From: Chitinophaga niastensis
GTDB taxonomy: Bacteria > Bacteroidota > Bacteroidia > Chitinophagales > Chitinophagaceae
Direction: 5' to 3'
Length of the DNA stretch: 64,000 bases
NCBI RefSeq assembly: GCF_003014755.1
Contig: NZ_PYAW01000003.1
Span: forward strand, 992,001 to 1,056,000
Numbering within the stretch: the stretch's first letter is position 1; each line of letters begins with the position of its first letter. The notes beneath the pieces are model-generated. The model was given only the letters and a program-made list of their open reading frames with translations, searched no databases and was not told the DNA's origin. Positions 35,286-44,186 of the stretch are shown in pieces. A program made the position numbers and the translations under genes.

Positions 35286-36074
35286 TTAGCATATTAAAGT
35301 GCCTGCTACTTTATCTGTTGTATTACTCAGAACATCATCTGCATGTCCTATCAGCACCTCTTTTACACCATTGTTTATTGCCCCGAAAGCATTTTGCAGT
35401 TTAGGCAATATTCCGTCTGTTAATATCTTTGCTTCCAGCAGTTGCTGATAAATTTCTTCGTTGATAAGATTGATCACTGAGTTATCATCTGCCGGATCAC
35501 GCAGTACACCTTTCTTTTCAAAGCAATAGATGAGCCTTATGTTATAATGCGCAGATAATGCAATGGCTAATGTAGATGCAATTGTGTCTGCATTGGTATT
35601 CAGTATTTGTCCTTTACCATCATGTGTAAGCGGTGCGAACACAGGTGTGATACCGGCTTCCAGCAAAGCTTTCAGCGGAGCTGTTTGTAATGTTTGTGTG
35701 CGTATATCCCCTACAAAACCGTAATCGATATCTTTTACAGGCCGTTGGATAGCAGGAATAATATTGGCATCAGCACCGGTTAAGCCGATAGCATTACAGC
35801 CATTTGCCTGCAGTTTGGCTACCAGTTGTTTGTTTACCAAACCGCCGTATACCATGGTCACCAGGTCGATTGTTGCAGCGTCTGTGATTCGTCTGCCATC
35901 CACATATTTCGACTCAATACCCAGCTTATCCCCTATACGTGTGGCTATTTTACCACCACCATGTATCAGGATTTTTTTTCCTGGTATTGTTGCAAATTTC
36001 TCTAAAAAAGTTTGCAACAATACCGGGTTATCTATAACGTTTCCGCCTACTTTAATGATAAATAGATCAATCAT
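35286..36074 (-). CDS. argB: N-acylglutamate kinase
   Basis: This kinase phosphorylates the gamma-carboxyl of N-acetyl- (or N-succinyl-) glutamate. The start is ATG at 36072-36074, giving MIDLFIIKVGGNVID; a longer frame would overlap the upstream gene and adds nothing conserved. The 262-residue amino-acid-kinase fold shows KVGGN, ILIHGGGKIA, and GLTGADANII. The short N terminus suggests the arginine-insensitive type, since the N-helix of arginine-inhibited kinases is missing (inference). It starts 2 bp after the carbamoyltransferase stop. Confidence 0.93.
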   Translation of the reverse strand: MIDLFIIKVGGNVIDNPVLLQTFLEKFATIPGKKILIHGGGKIATRIGDKLGIESKYVDGRRITDAATIDLVTMVYGGLVNKQLVAKLQANGCNAIGLTGADANIIPAIQRPVKDIDYGFVGDIRTQTLQTAPLKALLEAGITPVFAPLTHDGKGQILNTNADTIASTLAIALSAHYNIRLIYCFEKKGVLRDPADDNSVINLINEEIYQQLLEAKILTDGILPKLQNAFGAINNGVKEVLIGHADDVLSNTTDKVAGTLIC

Positions 36075-36076
36075 AA

Positions 36077-37027
36077 TTATCCTTTCAGAATTTCGCTCAA
36101 AACCGCCTGTGCAGCCCATACACGGTTACCCGCTTCCGGTATTACGATAGATTGTGGTCCGTCCAGTACTTCATCTGCAATCACTACATTCCTTCTTACT
36201 GGCAGGCAGTGCATTACTTTGGCAGTATTGGTATTTTTGAGTTTATCGTTGGTTATCATCCAGCTGGTATCGGTACAGATGACCTTACCATAATCCCTGT
36301 ACGAAGACCAGTTTTTTACATACACGAAATCCGCGTCCTGCAAGGCTTTGTCCTGATTATATTCAATACGTGCATTACCGGAAAACTGTTCATCCAGTTC
36401 ATACCCTTCCGGATGCGTGATCACAAAATCAGTCTCTCCCCAGGCATTTATCCACTGTGCAAAAGAGTTGGGAACAGCCTGTGGCAGCGCTTTAACGTGC
36501 GGAGCCCAGGTCATCACCACTTTAGGTTTACGGGTATGCTGCCAGTTTTCTTTGATGGTAATTATATCCGTTAAGCTCTGCAAAGGGTGCAGAGTAGCGC
36601 TTTCCAGGCTTACCACCGGTACACCCGCATATTTGATAAACTGATTAATATATTTCTCTGTATAATCTTCTTCTTTATTTTTCAAACCAGGAAAAGTACG
36701 GATGGAAAGTATATCGAAATACTGTCCCATAACTGCTGCCGCTTCTTTTACGTGTTCTGTTGTGTTTCCATTCATTACCACGCCATCATTCATTTCCAGC
36801 TGCCAGCCTTCCTTATCGATGTTAAACACGACCGCTTCCATACCCAGGTTTCGTGCCGCCACCTGCGTACTTAAACGTGTTCGCAAACTGGGATTCAGGA
36901 ATATCATTCCCAATGTTTTATTTTTTCCCAATTCTTTGTCCCTGAAAGGATCTTTCTTGTAGTTCATCGCAATGTCCACTAACCGCGGGACACTGGGAAC
37001 ATCTGCTGTAGAAATAAATTGTTTCAT
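36077..37027 (-). CDS. argF': N-acylornithine carbamoyltransferase (AOTCase/SOTCase type)
   Basis: This enzyme carbamoylates N-acetyl- or N-succinyl-L-ornithine to the acylcitrulline. It is 316 residues. The carbamoyl-phosphate loop is FLNPSLRTR (not STRTR as in OTCase), with HPLQ near 145 and MHCLPVRRN near 270, all features of the AOTCase/SOTCase branch. From memory of published work, Glu in Xanthomonas AOTCase and Pro90 in Bacteroides fragilis SOTCase set acyl specificity. Here the aligned residue in GNTTEH is Thr90, so specificity cannot be called. The gene is between argD and argB. Confidence 0.92.
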   Translation of the reverse strand: MKQFISTADVPSVPRLVDIAMNYKKDPFRDKELGKNKTLGMIFLNPSLRTRLSTQVAARNLGMEAVVFNIDKEGWQLEMNDGVVMNGNTTEHVKEAAAVMGQYFDILSIRTFPGLKNKEEDYTEKYINQFIKYAGVPVVSLESATLHPLQSLTDIITIKENWQHTRKPKVVMTWAPHVKALPQAVPNSFAQWINAWGETDFVITHPEGYELDEQFSGNARIEYNQDKALQDADFVYVKNWSSYRDYGKVICTDTSWMITNDKLKNTNTAKVMHCLPVRRNVVIADEVLDGPQSIVIPEAGNRVWAAQAVLSEILKG

Positions 37028-37101
37028 TTCGCTTATAGGCTTTGGGCAGATAGTGGAAAGATTAAAGGCACACTATCTGCCATACACGATTAATCGTTTC
37101 T

Positions 37102-38229
37102 TTATTTATTTAACTCTTTGCTGAAGGCGTCGAGGAATTCATCTGCATGCGCTTTTGTTAATGCCAGTGAAGGCAATAAACGAATCACATTGGGTTTAGC
37201 CTCTCCTGTAAAAATCTTATGTTTAAATAACAGTTCTTTTTTTACATGCGCTAATTCATCAGGCAGATCAATACCGATCATTAAACCACGGCCTCTCACT
37301 TCTTTTACCTTATCAAACGTGCGCAGCTGCTCCATCAGATAAGCACCAACGCTGGCAGCATTCTCTATCAGTTTTTCTTCCTGTATCACTTCTAATACCG
37401 CCAGTGCTGCGGCACAAGCCAGGTGATTACCACCAAAAGTGGTACCCAGCATACCGTATACAGGTTGAATTTTAGGTGCAATGATGATGGCGCCAATAGG
37501 GAAACCATTACCCATGCCTTTTGCCATGGTGTAAATATCTGCGTTCACACCGGCAAAGTCATGTGAATAAAATTTACCGCTACGGCCGTAACCACACTGT
37601 ACTGAGTCCGCGATGAACACTGCATTGTGTGTATCACACAATGTTCTGATCTTACGCAGGAAAGATTCGCTGGCCACATTTATACCACCAACACCTTGTA
37701 TACCTTCAATGATCACAGAAGACACTTCATACTGCTGAAATGCCTGTTCCAGCGCAGCTTCGTCTTCCCATGGTAAAAAAACCACATTGTCTGTTTCATT
37801 AACCGGCGCTACTATTTTTGGATTATCTGTAACGGCTACTGCCAGCGATGTTCTGCCATGAAACGCTTTTTTAAAGGCGATGATCTTCTTTTTACCATTG
37901 TAAAAAGAAGCCAGCTTCAATGCATTTTCATTGGCTTCTGCACCGGAGTTACATAAAAACAGCTGGTAGTCTTCTTTACCGGAAACCTTGCCCAGCAAGG
38001 TGGCCAGCTGCTCCTGCAAAGGCATCTTCACAGAGTTGGAATAAAAACCTACTTTATGTAACTGATCTGTCAGGCGTTTTACATAATGCGGATGCGTGTG
38101 ACCGATAGAGATCACGGCATGACCGCCGTATAAGTCGAGGTATTGTGTACCCTTTTCGTCCCAAACATGGGAGCCCAGGGCTTTCTCTATAATAATATTA
38201 TTTACAGGATATACATCGAAAAGTTTCAT
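37102..38229 (-). CDS. argD: N-acylornithine aminotransferase
   Basis: This is a class-III PLP aminotransferase making N-acylornithine. In the 375-residue protein, YLDLYGGHAVISIGHTHP is at the N terminus and NSGAEANENALKLA near 95. The cofactor aspartate is in VFIADSVQCGYGRSGK, where family members usually have DEVQ and this one has DSVQ. The PLP lysine is in YTMAKGMGNGFPIGA near 236. The change of the conserved Glu to Ser is seen in acyl-ornithine enzymes of this phylum as far as I recall. It lies 31 bp after argC. Confidence 0.93.
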   Translation of the reverse strand: MKLFDVYPVNNIIIEKALGSHVWDEKGTQYLDLYGGHAVISIGHTHPHYVKRLTDQLHKVGFYSNSVKMPLQEQLATLLGKVSGKEDYQLFLCNSGAEANENALKLASFYNGKKKIIAFKKAFHGRTSLAVAVTDNPKIVAPVNETDNVVFLPWEDEAALEQAFQQYEVSSVIIEGIQGVGGINVASESFLRKIRTLCDTHNAVFIADSVQCGYGRSGKFYSHDFAGVNADIYTMAKGMGNGFPIGAIIIAPKIQPVYGMLGTTFGGNHLACAAALAVLEVIQEEKLIENAASVGAYLMEQLRTFDKVKEVRGRGLMIGIDLPDELAHVKKELLFKHKIFTGEAKPNVIRLLPSLALTKAHADEFLDAFSKELNK

Positions 38230-38260
38230 GTTGACATTGAAGTTGAAATGATAAAAACAT

Positions 38261-39244
38261 TTAGAACACGATGGACTTCAATTTAAGTCCTGCCGTTTCA
38301 TCCAGTCCGCACATGATATTCATATTCTGCACAGCCTGACCGGAAGCGCCTTTCAGCAGGTTATCTTCAATGGAATGGATGACTAATTTATCACCCACTT
38401 TCTCCAGCTGAATCAAACACTTGTTGGTGTTTACCACCTGCTTCAGGTCTATCTGCTTTTCACTTATGTGCGTAAACGGATGACCGGCGTAATAATCTTT
38501 ATACAGCTGCACAGCGGCTTCCAGCGACAAATCACTCTGCACATACGACGTTACCCAGATTCCTCTCGGGAAATCGCCGCGTACCGGTACGAAGTTCACA
38601 TCGCCCTTGTACCCTGGCTGCAACAGCTGGAGGGTTCGTCGTATTTCCTTCAGGTGCTGATGATTCAGCACTTTATAAGTAGATATGTTATTGGACCTCC
38701 ATGTAAAATGGGAGGTAGACTGCAGGCTCTGACCAGCGCCGGTAGAACCGGTGATGCCGGTAGTGTGTACTTCTTTCAGCAGTCCGGCTTTTGCCAGTGG
38801 CAATAAACCCAGTTGAATATCAGTAGCAAAACAGCCCGGATTGGCAATGTTCTGCGCTGTTTTAATCAGTTCACGCTGCATTTCAGGCAAACCATATACA
38901 AATGAACGGTCTTTAACGGTTTCGCCTAAACGAAAATCCTGGCTCAGGTCAATGACCTTCACGTGTGCCGCCACATCTGTAGCGTCCAGGAATTTCTTAG
39001 ACTCCCCATGACCCAGACACAGAAACAGCACATCAATATCATTACTCAGTTCCGCTGTAAATGATCTTTCTGTTTCACCCAGCAGATCAGCATGTACCGC
39101 ATATAACGGATTACCCGCATTACTACGGCTATGTACAAACGAAATAGTGACGTCCGGGTGATTTAATAAAAGCCGGATCATTTCACCGCCTGTATATCCC
39201 GCCCCGCCTACGATTCCTGCTCTTATCTTTTTATCATTTGCCAT
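38261..39244 (-). CDS. argC: N-acyl-gamma-glutamyl-phosphate reductase
   Basis: This enzyme reduces N-acylglutamyl phosphate to the semialdehyde using NADPH. The 327-residue protein has the NADP-binding start RAGIVGGAGYTGGEMIRLL and the active-site cysteine in NPGCFATDIQLGLLPL near residue 138. GITGSTGAGQS and the final NLLKGASGQAVQNMNIM signature are also present. Gene spacing is 12 bp after argG. Confidence 0.95.
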   Translation of the reverse strand: MANDKKIRAGIVGGAGYTGGEMIRLLLNHPDVTISFVHSRSNAGNPLYAVHADLLGETERSFTAELSNDIDVLFLCLGHGESKKFLDATDVAAHVKVIDLSQDFRLGETVKDRSFVYGLPEMQRELIKTAQNIANPGCFATDIQLGLLPLAKAGLLKEVHTTGITGSTGAGQSLQSTSHFTWRSNNISTYKVLNHQHLKEIRRTLQLLQPGYKGDVNFVPVRGDFPRGIWVTSYVQSDLSLEAAVQLYKDYYAGHPFTHISEKQIDLKQVVNTNKCLIQLEKVGDKLVIHSIEDNLLKGASGQAVQNMNIMCGLDETAGLKLKSIVF

Positions 39245-39256
39245 TGGACTGCTGAT

Positions 39257-40447
39257 TTAGATAGAATTTTTAATCTGATGCCAGATCATTGTCTGGTTAC
39301 CAAAAATTTTACTGAAGCCTCTTACATCTTCACCGCTCCAACCACTGTTCATTTCACCGTATTTACCAAACTTGCTGCTCATCAGATCGTAAGGAGATTC
39401 AATACCGGTTACCTGGAAGCGATAAGGCATCAGGGTTACAAATACTTCACCGGAAACGTTTTCCTGTGTATTCTGCAGGAAGGCTTCAATATCACGCATC
39501 ACCGGATCCATGATCTGACCTTCATGCAGCCAGTTACCGTAGAACTGCGCCAGTTGGTCTTTCCAGCTCAACTGCCATTTAGTTAACACATGTTTTTCCA
39601 GTGCGTGGTGAGCTTTGATGATCACCATCGGTGCTGCTGCTTCAAAACCTACACGGCCTTTAATACCAATGATAGTATCACCTACGTGAATATCACGGCC
39701 AATGGCATAACCACCGGCAATGGTTTGTAAATATTGTATGGCTTCAGATGGATGACCAAATTTTTTGTCATTTATACCTGTCAGCTCGCCTTTTTCAAAT
39801 ATTAATTTCACCTGCTCTTCGCCCTGCTTGGTAAGCTGGGTAGGCCATGCAGCCTCCGGCAGCATACCATTGGAGGAGAGTGTTTCTTTACCACCAACAG
39901 AAGTACCCCACATGCCTTTGTTGATAGAGTACATCGCCTTATCAAAATTCATCTGCACACCTTTTGCTTTCAGGAAAGCAATTTCTTCTTCACGGCTCAG
40001 TTTCATATCACGTATAGGCGTGATGATTTCTACACCCGGGATCATGATGTGGAAGACCATATCAAAACGCACCTGGTCGTTCCCTGCACCGGTGCTACCG
40101 TGTGCTACTGCATCTGCTCCTACTTCCTGCACATATTCAGCGATGGCCAGTGCCTGGCTCATACGCTCCGCGCTTACGCTCAGCGGGTAAGTATTATTTT
40201 TCAGTACATTACCGAAGATGAGATATTTGATAACGCCATCATAATAAGAATGTATCGCATTAACAGCTTTGTGACTTTTAACGCCCAGGCTATAAGCGCG
40301 CTTTTCAATTTCCTCCAGTTCTTCTTCAGAAAAACCACCGGTGTTTACGATCACCGAATGCACTTCATATCCTTTTTCTTCGGTCAGATATTTAACGCAA
40401 TAGGAAGTATCAAGCCCTCCGCTAAATCCCAGTACTACTTTTTTCAT
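39257..40447 (-). CDS. argG: Argininosuccinate synthase
   Basis: This enzyme ligates citrulline and aspartate at the cost of ATP. The start is ATG 40445-40447 (MKKVVLGFSGGLDTSYCV); the 11-residue upstream extension starts on TTG and is not conserved. It has 396 residues, with the PP-loop FSGGLDTS, AHGSTGAGNDQVRF near 115 and GMWGTSVGGKETL near 180. The sequence resembles the short bacterial ArgG found with N-acylated arginine pathways. It is second in the operon. Confidence 0.95.
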   Translation of the reverse strand: MKKVVLGFSGGLDTSYCVKYLTEEKGYEVHSVIVNTGGFSEEELEEIEKRAYSLGVKSHKAVNAIHSYYDGVIKYLIFGNVLKNNTYPLSVSAERMSQALAIAEYVQEVGADAVAHGSTGAGNDQVRFDMVFHIMIPGVEIITPIRDMKLSREEEIAFLKAKGVQMNFDKAMYSINKGMWGTSVGGKETLSSNGMLPEAAWPTQLTKQGEEQVKLIFEKGELTGINDKKFGHPSEAIQYLQTIAGGYAIGRDIHVGDTIIGIKGRVGFEAAAPMVIIKAHHALEKHVLTKWQLSWKDQLAQFYGNWLHEGQIMDPVMRDIEAFLQNTQENVSGEVFVTLMPYRFQVTGIESPYDLMSSKFGKYGEMNSGWSGEDVRGFSKIFGNQTMIWHQIKNSI

Positions 40448-40504
40448 TATGACATTGTTTTTTATAATTCCAGATAACAATATTTACGTCGTTTCTATCG
40501 GTGA

Positions 40505-41275
40505 TCAGAACAGGAAAAATTTCTTTTTAGATCCGGTAGCACCGCCTTCTTTTTTGCTCTTCAGCAAAACAAATCTTTTAAATCTTAACCAACGCTCGTA
40601 CAGCTTTATATTCCCTTTAAATCTGCGGCGACGTCTTTCGTGGTGCATGTGGCCATTGGCAGTAACAGACAGCTGCGGTTGTTTTTCAGCAGCAGCTTTT
40701 TCAGCCATCGCTTTCTCTTCTGCTTCTTTCAGTTTTTCCAGCGGGTTGTACAGCATAGCAGTACAAAGACAGTTCTTCCTGTCTTTACTGGTGAGGATAT
40801 CGAAGTTGACACAACTTCTGCAGCCTTTCCAGAACTCTTCATCGTCAGTGAGTTCAGAATAGGTAACCGGCTCATAACCCAGTTCAGAGTTGATCTTCAT
40901 TACTGCGAGGCCTGTGGTTAATCCGAAGATCTTGGATTCAGGATATTTTTCTCTTGACAGTTCGAATATCTTCTTCTTAATCGATTTAGCTACACCATGT
41001 CCTCTGAAGGCAGGATTTACAATCAGACCTGAGTTAGCAACAAATTTCTCATGGCCCCAGGCTTCTATATAACAAAAGCCTACCCACTCACCATTTTCCG
41101 TAAGGGCAATAACAGCCTTTCCTTCCTGCATTTTCAACTCTACATAAGCGGGGGAACGCTTCGCTATGCCGGTTCCTCGTGCCTTTGCAGACGACTCCAT
41201 CTCATTGGTGATGGTATTTGAATAGTGAATATCGTCAGGAGTGGCTACCCTAACGATGATATGTTGATTTTCCAA
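40505..41275 (-). CDS. GNAT-family protein heading the arginine operon; candidate N-acylglutamate synthase
   Basis: This 256-residue protein has an N-terminal GNAT fold: IVRVATPDDI, VIALTENGEWVGFCYIEAW, and the acyl-CoA loop VNPAFRGHGVAKSIKKKI near 95. A cysteine module follows, CRSC then CLC (CX2CX13CXC, residues about 152-171), which could bind zinc or an iron-sulfur cluster, and then a basic tail. The start codon is TTG at 41273-41275, since the frame is closed by a stop 11 codons upstream and has no ATG before conserved sequence. As first gene of a pathway otherwise lacking ArgA/ArgJ, it probably makes N-acetyl- or N-succinylglutamate (inference). Confidence 0.75.
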   Translation of the reverse strand: MENQHIIVRVATPDDIHYSNTITNEMESSAKARGTGIAKRSPAYVELKMQEGKAVIALTENGEWVGFCYIEAWGHEKFVANSGLIVNPAFRGHGVAKSIKKKIFELSREKYPESKIFGLTTGLAVMKINSELGYEPVTYSELTDDEEFWKGCRSCVNFDILTSKDRKNCLCTAMLYNPLEKLKEAEEKAMAEKAAAEKQPQLSVTANGHMHHERRRRRFKGNIKLYERWLRFKRFVLLKSKKEGGATGSKKKFFLF

Positions 41276-41552
41276 CCTTTTAAATTGAAATCGTGAATCA
41301 ATAAACTACATTAAATTCCATTGCTGGAAAGGTCACCGGAGGATTGGGGAATCACGGTGCGATAGCGGTCATGTGTTGACAAGCGCTATCAAATTCTAGG
41401 TCGTCGGGAAAGGAATCTAAAGACATTGAACCCAACAGAATATACCCCCTTGTTTAAAGCGGGATGATATGCAGAGATGTTGGTATGAGTTGCGGTTTTT
41501 TCCAACTTCAGTTCAGCGTTAAATTGTTATAAATATTGTCTTTAGTTTAGAA
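41276..41552 (-). promoter_or_regulatory. Long structured 5' leader of the arginine operon
   Basis: If the -7 at 41559-41566 is used, the operon has a leader of about 275 nt. It contains a strong hairpin at 41361-41390 (GATAGCG + GTCA, a TGTGT loop, TGAC + CGCTATC, with a 3-nt bulge) and a CACCG/CGGTG pairing just beside it. Two tiny ORFs (MTAIAP, MEFNVVY) are present but contain no Arg run. It does not match a riboswitch class I know. Confidence 0.4.
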
Positions 41553-41558
41553 TATCCG

Positions 41559-41566
41559 CAAAGTTA
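41559..41566 (-). promoter_or_regulatory. -7 element for the arginine operon
   Basis: TAACTTTG on the minus strand matches TAnnTTTG, flanked by AT-rich sequence. The -33 is not evident. No ArgR-box-like palindrome was recognised. Confidence 0.4.
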
Positions 41567-41624
41567 TAACAATATCTTTTTAAATGGTCGAATTTTTTTT
41601 GATATGGGCGCATTATTAACAAAT

Positions 41625-41826
41625 GCGGATGTTGTCTTTCCCAGGATTAGGCTGATTGTACTGATTAGGCTGATTATATATTATAAGATTTTTTTATGAT
41701 TTTAAAAAGATTAGCGAAGATCGAAGCAAATATATCCACTTCAATCTCCGCTAATCTTTCTAAAATCATAAAAAAAATCAGTGTAATCAGTATAATCAGC
41801 CTAATCCTGTGAAAGACAACATCCGC
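41625..41826. repeat. Family-A palindrome, copy 6
   Basis: This 202-bp copy sits after the fucosidase gene. Arms run from GCGGATGTTGTCTTTC to its exact complement at 41826, then CCAGGATTAGGCTGATT units; the inner GATTAGCGAAGATCGAAGC stem has several mismatches. The left arm has more 9-nt drift (GATTGTACT, GATTAGGCT) than the right. Confidence 0.88.
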
Positions 41827-41834
41827 GCTGATCG

Positions 41835-43904
41835 CTATTTTGTAATCACACCCAATTCTGCTACACTTACCCAATTTTCCTTTTCTTCAGCAGGCGCCAC
41901 CGCCACAAAACGGATATAACGCGCATTCGTAGCTTTGAAAGACACTGTTTGTGTTACCGGGTTGTTCTTAATATTAGCAAATTGTCCTTCAGCCACCGGA
42001 TTTCCCCAGCTTTTGCCATCGTTGCTGGTGTAAAAGGCATATCCATATACAACACCGCCAATACCTTCACCGATAGCAGGTGTGTAGGTAAATCCTTTCA
42101 GGGAGAGGCTTTCACCCAGATCTATCTGCAATTCATGCGGGTATTTGGCAGCAGCATCTTTACGATCGGTGATATACGCAGTGGCAGTATTACCATCAAT
42201 GGCTTTCGCTGCTTCGTAACCTTTAATAGCTGCATCCGACTGGATCACCTGCCATTTGGCGGGAGCTACGTCAAAATAAGCGGTCACGGTTTCACTGGCG
42301 GTTTTACCATTGTCAAGGAAAGCTTTGGCTTTTATTACGCCGCCCTGCGGCAATGTGAATGCATTCGCAAATTTTGAAGATTGCATAGTAGGCTCCGTGC
42401 CATCCGTTGTAAAATGTACTTCAGGATCACTGGAAGCACAGCTGATCATTACCACTCCTTCTTTATTACGACTAATCTCCGGTGTAGCCAGCACACCTGG
42501 CGCATTGTACAACTGCACCTCGCTGATCACCGGACTAGCCTTGGCATCCAGTATATTAATACGTACCAGCGTGGTGGTGTAATCCGGTAAACGCAAAATA
42601 CGCTTGTGGCCAATAGTGGTTTCGCGGGCAATCTCTTTCATCTTGCCGTTCTCCAGGATAGACACAGTAAAACTTTTTACTCTTTGTCCCAATGCAATGT
42701 ACTCCTGCAACACTACGCGGTTAAACTTAACCGGCGTTTTATAGGAGAGCGTAATCTCTGCACTGGTAACATTATCAGGCGTAGCCCAGTAAGTAGTATT
42801 GGTTCCATCCGTAAGATGGGATACTTTTACCGCAGCATCATTTTTCCGTGTATTCGTTGCCGTTACAACTGCTTTTTTAGCAAGATTATTTTTGAAAGAT
42901 GCATCCAGTACATGGCGCAACTCCATCAGGCGTGTGGAATCATTAGGATGGATCAAACCATCTCTGTCGATAGGCACGTTCAGGATCAGGTTACCGTTGC
43001 GTCCTACAGAGCCGTAGTAGATGTCGAGCAGGTTAGAAACGGATTTCACTTTATCATTGGTATCAGGGCTGTAGAACCATCCTGGCCGGATAGATACATC
43101 ACACTCTGCAGGTATCCATTGTTCGCCATCCTCATTACCTTCATTAAGCGATTTGGTAGGAGGGCCCGCAGCTCCGGGTGCAAAACCGTGTACATTCAGT
43201 GTACTCCAGTTGGTAGTACCGGCAATACCGCTTTCATTACCTACCCAGCGGCAACCAGGACCTACATCACTGAAGATAACTGCATTGGGTTGGTTTTTAT
43301 ATACTACTTTATGAAACAGATTCCAGTCGTAAGGCTGTTTCAGATTACCGCCATTGGCGCCATCAAACCATTGCTCAAACACGGGTCCGTAATTGGAGAG
43401 CACTTCATTTAAGGTGTTGGCAAATACCTGGTTATAACCAGGCTTTCCATATTCAGGATGGTTGCGATCCCAGGGAGAAAGATATACACCGAACTTCAAA
43501 CCGTACTCTTTACAAGCTGCCGATAATTCTGCTAACACATCTCCTTTACCATCCTTCCAGGCACTTTCACGAACAGTATGTGTGCTGTATTTGCTGGGCC
43601 ACAAACAAAAACCATCATGGTGCTTTGCCGTAAGCACAATACCTTTCATACCGGCCAGCTTGGCCGTACGCGCCCATTGACGGGCATCCAGGTGAGTAGG
43701 ATTAAATACTTTCGGATCTTCATCTCCATGTCCCCATTCTTTATTGGTAAAAGTATTGGGACCAAAATGAATGAACATATAGTATTCCATGTCATTCCAT
43801 GCTACCTGTGCTTTGGATGGTAAAGCGCCATAGGGCTTGATTTGCTGAGACATTACCATGTTACAGCCAAGTAAGCCGGCGAGAATTAGAGCGGTTTTCT
43901 TCAT
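41835..43904 (-). CDS. Alpha-L-fucosidase (GH29) with CHB_HEX and discoidin-like C-terminal modules
   Basis: This exported exo-glycosidase releases alpha-linked fucose from glycoproteins. The start is ATG 43902-43904; the TTG two codons earlier is ignored. Signal peptide is residues 1-20. The GH29 barrel spans about 30-340, with MFIHFGPNTF, TAKHHDGFCLWPSKY and the nucleophile Asp181 in FEQWFDGANGG. A middle region is followed by a chitobiase/hexosaminidase C-terminal-like fold (PEVHFTTDGTEPT near 495) and an F5/8-type C-like carbohydrate-binding domain up to 689. It starts the glycan-degradation region. Confidence 0.9.
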   Translation of the reverse strand: MKKTALILAGLLGCNMVMSQQIKPYGALPSKAQVAWNDMEYYMFIHFGPNTFTNKEWGHGDEDPKVFNPTHLDARQWARTAKLAGMKGIVLTAKHHDGFCLWPSKYSTHTVRESAWKDGKGDVLAELSAACKEYGLKFGVYLSPWDRNHPEYGKPGYNQVFANTLNEVLSNYGPVFEQWFDGANGGNLKQPYDWNLFHKVVYKNQPNAVIFSDVGPGCRWVGNESGIAGTTNWSTLNVHGFAPGAAGPPTKSLNEGNEDGEQWIPAECDVSIRPGWFYSPDTNDKVKSVSNLLDIYYGSVGRNGNLILNVPIDRDGLIHPNDSTRLMELRHVLDASFKNNLAKKAVVTATNTRKNDAAVKVSHLTDGTNTTYWATPDNVTSAEITLSYKTPVKFNRVVLQEYIALGQRVKSFTVSILENGKMKEIARETTIGHKRILRLPDYTTTLVRINILDAKASPVISEVQLYNAPGVLATPEISRNKEGVVMISCASSDPEVHFTTDGTEPTMQSSKFANAFTLPQGGVIKAKAFLDNGKTASETVTAYFDVAPAKWQVIQSDAAIKGYEAAKAIDGNTATAYITDRKDAAAKYPHELQIDLGESLSLKGFTYTPAIGEGIGGVVYGYAFYTSNDGKSWGNPVAEGQFANIKNNPVTQTVSFKATNARYIRFVAVAPAEEKENWVSVAELGVITK

Positions 43905-43917
43905 TGCCAAATAAAAG

Positions 43918-44065
43918 AATTACGAATTACGAATTGCGAAATACGGATCAGAGCGAAGATATAGCAGATAATTCATAGGGTTCAATTGCCAATTCACAAT
44001 TCATAATTGAATATTCGCTTTAATATCCGCTTAAAATCGTAATTCGCCATTCGTAATTCGTAATT
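43918..44065. repeat. Family-C palindrome, copy 3
   Basis: AATTACG, AATTACG, AATTGCG, AAATACG on the left is matched by complements on the right (CGTAATTCGCCATTCGTAATTCG in outline). The 80-bp centre is decayed, with AATTGCCAATTCACAATTC units. It lies between the divergent fucosidase and GH109-type genes, so it sits in the promoter region of both. Confidence 0.8.
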
Positions 44066-44186
44066 TTTTCACCGTTTATCACAAAAATGTAAGAATATTA
44101 GGCATAGGGTTGGATTTGATAGATCAATTTTTATAAATTTAATCCCTCCTTAACGTATAAATGTATACGCGTTTAAACTTTGAACA

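Noticed and set aside
41276..41400. Arginine attenuator leader peptide
   Set aside because: The two short ORFs in the leader (6 and 7 codons) have no arginine codons, so classical attenuation is not supported.
42606..43412. 268-codon open frame antisense to the GH29 fucosidase
   Set aside because: It is a shadow of the fucosidase coding frame: no domain, no promoter, Cys/Ile/Arg-rich composition typical of antisense frames.
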